The notes under the pieces were generated by a model, which saw nothing but the letters and a program-made list of their open reading frames with translations, ran no database searches and was not told the origin of the DNA. A DNA stretch of 64,000 bases from NCBI RefSeq assembly GCF_002072185.1, contig NZ_MVIW01000016.1, positions 1 through 64,000 of the forward strand, written 5' to 3'. Made by a program: the position numbers and the translations under genes. This document shows, one piece after another, positions 63,174 through 64,000 of the stretch (the stretch's first letter is position 1; each line of letters begins with the position of its first letter). Origin of the DNA: Actinomyces denticolens. GTDB lineage: Bacteria > Actinomycetota > Actinomycetes > Actinomycetales > Actinomycetaceae.

Positions 63174-63871
63174 GCGCGGTCCTCCCCAGCCCGCGCGGCG
63201 CCTGCGAGCACCTCCCGGATGCGGGCGGCCGGGATGCGCCCCTCGCGCAGCACGCGGGGCCTGACGGCGTCATCGCCGGCCAGGGAGACGATGGTCGAGG
63301 GGACGGGGCCGGGGGTGGGTCCCCCGTCGATGAGCAGGATGTCGGGGCGGCCGCCCTCGGCCTCGCCGGGGTCATCGGTGACCAGCCCGGGGAAGGCCCT
63401 CCTCGCACCGGCGGCGTCGGTGGCCGGCGGCTCCCCGGTGGGGTTGGCGCTGGTGACCGCCATGGGGCCGGTGGCGCGCAGGAGCGCCAGGGCCAAGGGG
63501 TGGTCGGGCATGCGCACGGCGATGGTCCCGCCGGTCTCCCCCAGGTCCCATGCCAGCTCGGGCGCGGCGTCGAGGACGAGGGTCAGGGCGCCTGGCCAGA
63601 ACCCGTCCATGAGGGCGCGCGCCGCGTCAGGGGGATCGACGACGACGCCGTCGAGCTGGTCGCGGCCCGCCACGAGCACGGGCGGGGGCATCTGGCGGCC
63701 GCGGCCCTTGGCGTCCAGGAGGCGCGCGACGGCGCCCGCATCGGCGGCGGCGGTGCCGATGCCGTAGACCGTGTCCGTCGGCAGGATGACCAGTCCTCCG
63801 GCCCGGGCGCGCGCCGCCGCGGCATCGATGGCGGCGGTCCGGGCGCTGGTGGGGGGGTTGACGAGGGTCAC
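63170..63871 (-). CDS. sua5: L-threonylcarbamoyladenylate synthase
   Basis: A 233-residue YrdC/Sua5-fold enzyme making threonylcarbamoyl-AMP for t6A37 of tRNAs. GGLVILPTDTVYGIG near residue 25, KGRGRQMPPPVLVA, GFWPGALTLVLDA, IAVRMPDHPLALALL and PMAVTSANPTGEPP are the family motifs. KGRGRQMP replaces the commoner KxR.P...P form slightly. GTG 63871; start context is weak. Overlaps the WecA-like gene by 4 bp and heads the run of genes leading into the ATP synthase operon, as in Rv1301-Rv1311. Confidence 0.92.
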   Translation of the reverse strand: MTLVNPPTSARTAAIDAAAARARAGGLVILPTDTVYGIGTAAADAGAVARLLDAKGRGRQMPPPVLVAGRDQLDGVVVDPPDAARALMDGFWPGALTLVLDAAPELAWDLGETGGTIAVRMPDHPLALALLRATGPMAVTSANPTGEPPATDAAGARRAFPGLVTDDPGEAEGGRPDILLIDGGPTPGPVPSTIVSLAGDDAVRPRVLREGRIPAARIREVLAGAARAGEDRA

Positions 63872-63944
63872 GCCCCGTATCCTCGCACGGATCGGACCGG
63901 GGTCGGCCGAGGGCCCGGCCCCGCGCCCGGGCGCCGCTCAACGT

Positions 63945-63979
63945 GCCGGCCGAACGTGCCGACGGCCGTGTCGGCCGGC
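63945..63979. terminator. Hairpin upstream of sua5, right edge
   Basis: GCCGGCCGA (63945-63953) and TCGGCCGGC (63971-63979) form a perfect 9-bp stem with a 17-nt loop. A minus-strand stop (TCA at 63984-63986) just beyond could end a gene entering from the right; prmC is the usual neighbour of sua5, but only about five codons are visible, too few to identify. Confidence 0.4.
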
Positions 63980-64000
63980 CGCGTCAGCCGACGAGGGCGG

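Noticed and set aside
63984-64000. C-terminus of prmC/hemK at the right edge
   Set aside because: Only about five codons before the stop are visible; the neighbour is predicted by synteny but cannot be supported.

Overview
The window is very G+C-rich chromosomal DNA from a Gram-positive actinobacterium, most likely the Actinomyces/Schaalia group (Actinomycetaceae). This is inferred from actinobacterial marker families (DUF3107, DUF3117, DUF1003, DUF2550, NucS/EndoMS, a TatB-like protein, an AdnA/UvrD-type helicase), frequent GTG starts, a cell-wall protein ending in LPLTG, and gene order matching blocks known from Mycobacterium tuberculosis. I saw no IS element, integrase, CRISPR array, tRNA or rRNA.

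Layout. 1-4.8 kb: truncated UvrD/AdnA-type helicase, DUF3107, ferritin-like protein and DEAD-box RNA helicase (like the Rv3202c-Rv3211 region). 4.8-10.6 kb: MarC-like membrane protein, PHP phosphoesterase, small monooxygenase, Gfo/Idh/MocA oxidoreductase, aminopeptidase P, VOC-fold protein. 10.7-20 kb: CDF metal exporter, then a block like Rv1220c-Rv1234 (YflT-domain protein, MgtE-N/CBS protein, DUF1003, Mrp, TatB, O-methyltransferase), then DUF3117 and a LOG-family protein. 20-25.7 kb: phosphohexomutase facing a four-gene, start/stop-overlapping Zn/Mn ABC importer. 25.7-30.8 kb: C39-like protein, mannose-1-phosphate guanylyltransferase, YihY, 2'-5' RNA ligase-like protein, galactokinase. 31-34 kb: one 941-residue surface protein with SpaA-like repeats. 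34-37.7 kb: exonuclease III, acylphosphatase, glyA-folD with a ZTP (pfl) riboswitch. 38-40.4 kb: a COG0523 (CobW-like) protein divergent from five zinc-free ribosomal protein paralogues, the classical Zur-regulated arrangement. 40.7-46.4 kb: lipoprotein/ATP-grasp/APC permease cassette, PurU, P-loop kinase, carbonic anhydrase, DinB-like protein. 46.4-47.4 kb: low-G+C patch with an orphan gene. 47.4-53.2 kb: NagA, an AlkZ-like winged-helix protein in an operon with NucS, a methyltransferase, a DUF418-like membrane protein. 53.2-64 kb: a decayed lipoprotein gene, then the ATP synthase operon read leftwards (sua5, WecA-like, atpI, atpBEFHAGDC, DUF2550).

Metal handling runs through the window: a CDF exporter with a CTTAGG-N4-CCTAAG palindrome before its promoter, a Zn/Mn importer with TTCGGCTAGCCGAA upstream of its start, and the Zur-type ribosomal cluster. 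One-carbon metabolism is also well represented (glyA, folD, purU, ZTP riboswitch).

The most unusual signals are non-coding. (1) A dispersed element with CGAGACCGGT-like cores at an exact 22-bp period, at five loci, all at gene 3' ends. (2) A second, hairpin-rich repeat with a unit of about 19 bp at three intergenic loci, sharing an identical 19-nt palindromic block. (3) A -10-like hexamer placed exactly 6 (sometimes 7) nt before the start codon of many genes, indicating widespread leaderless transcription. All of these come from reading the sequence by eye; no searches were run.
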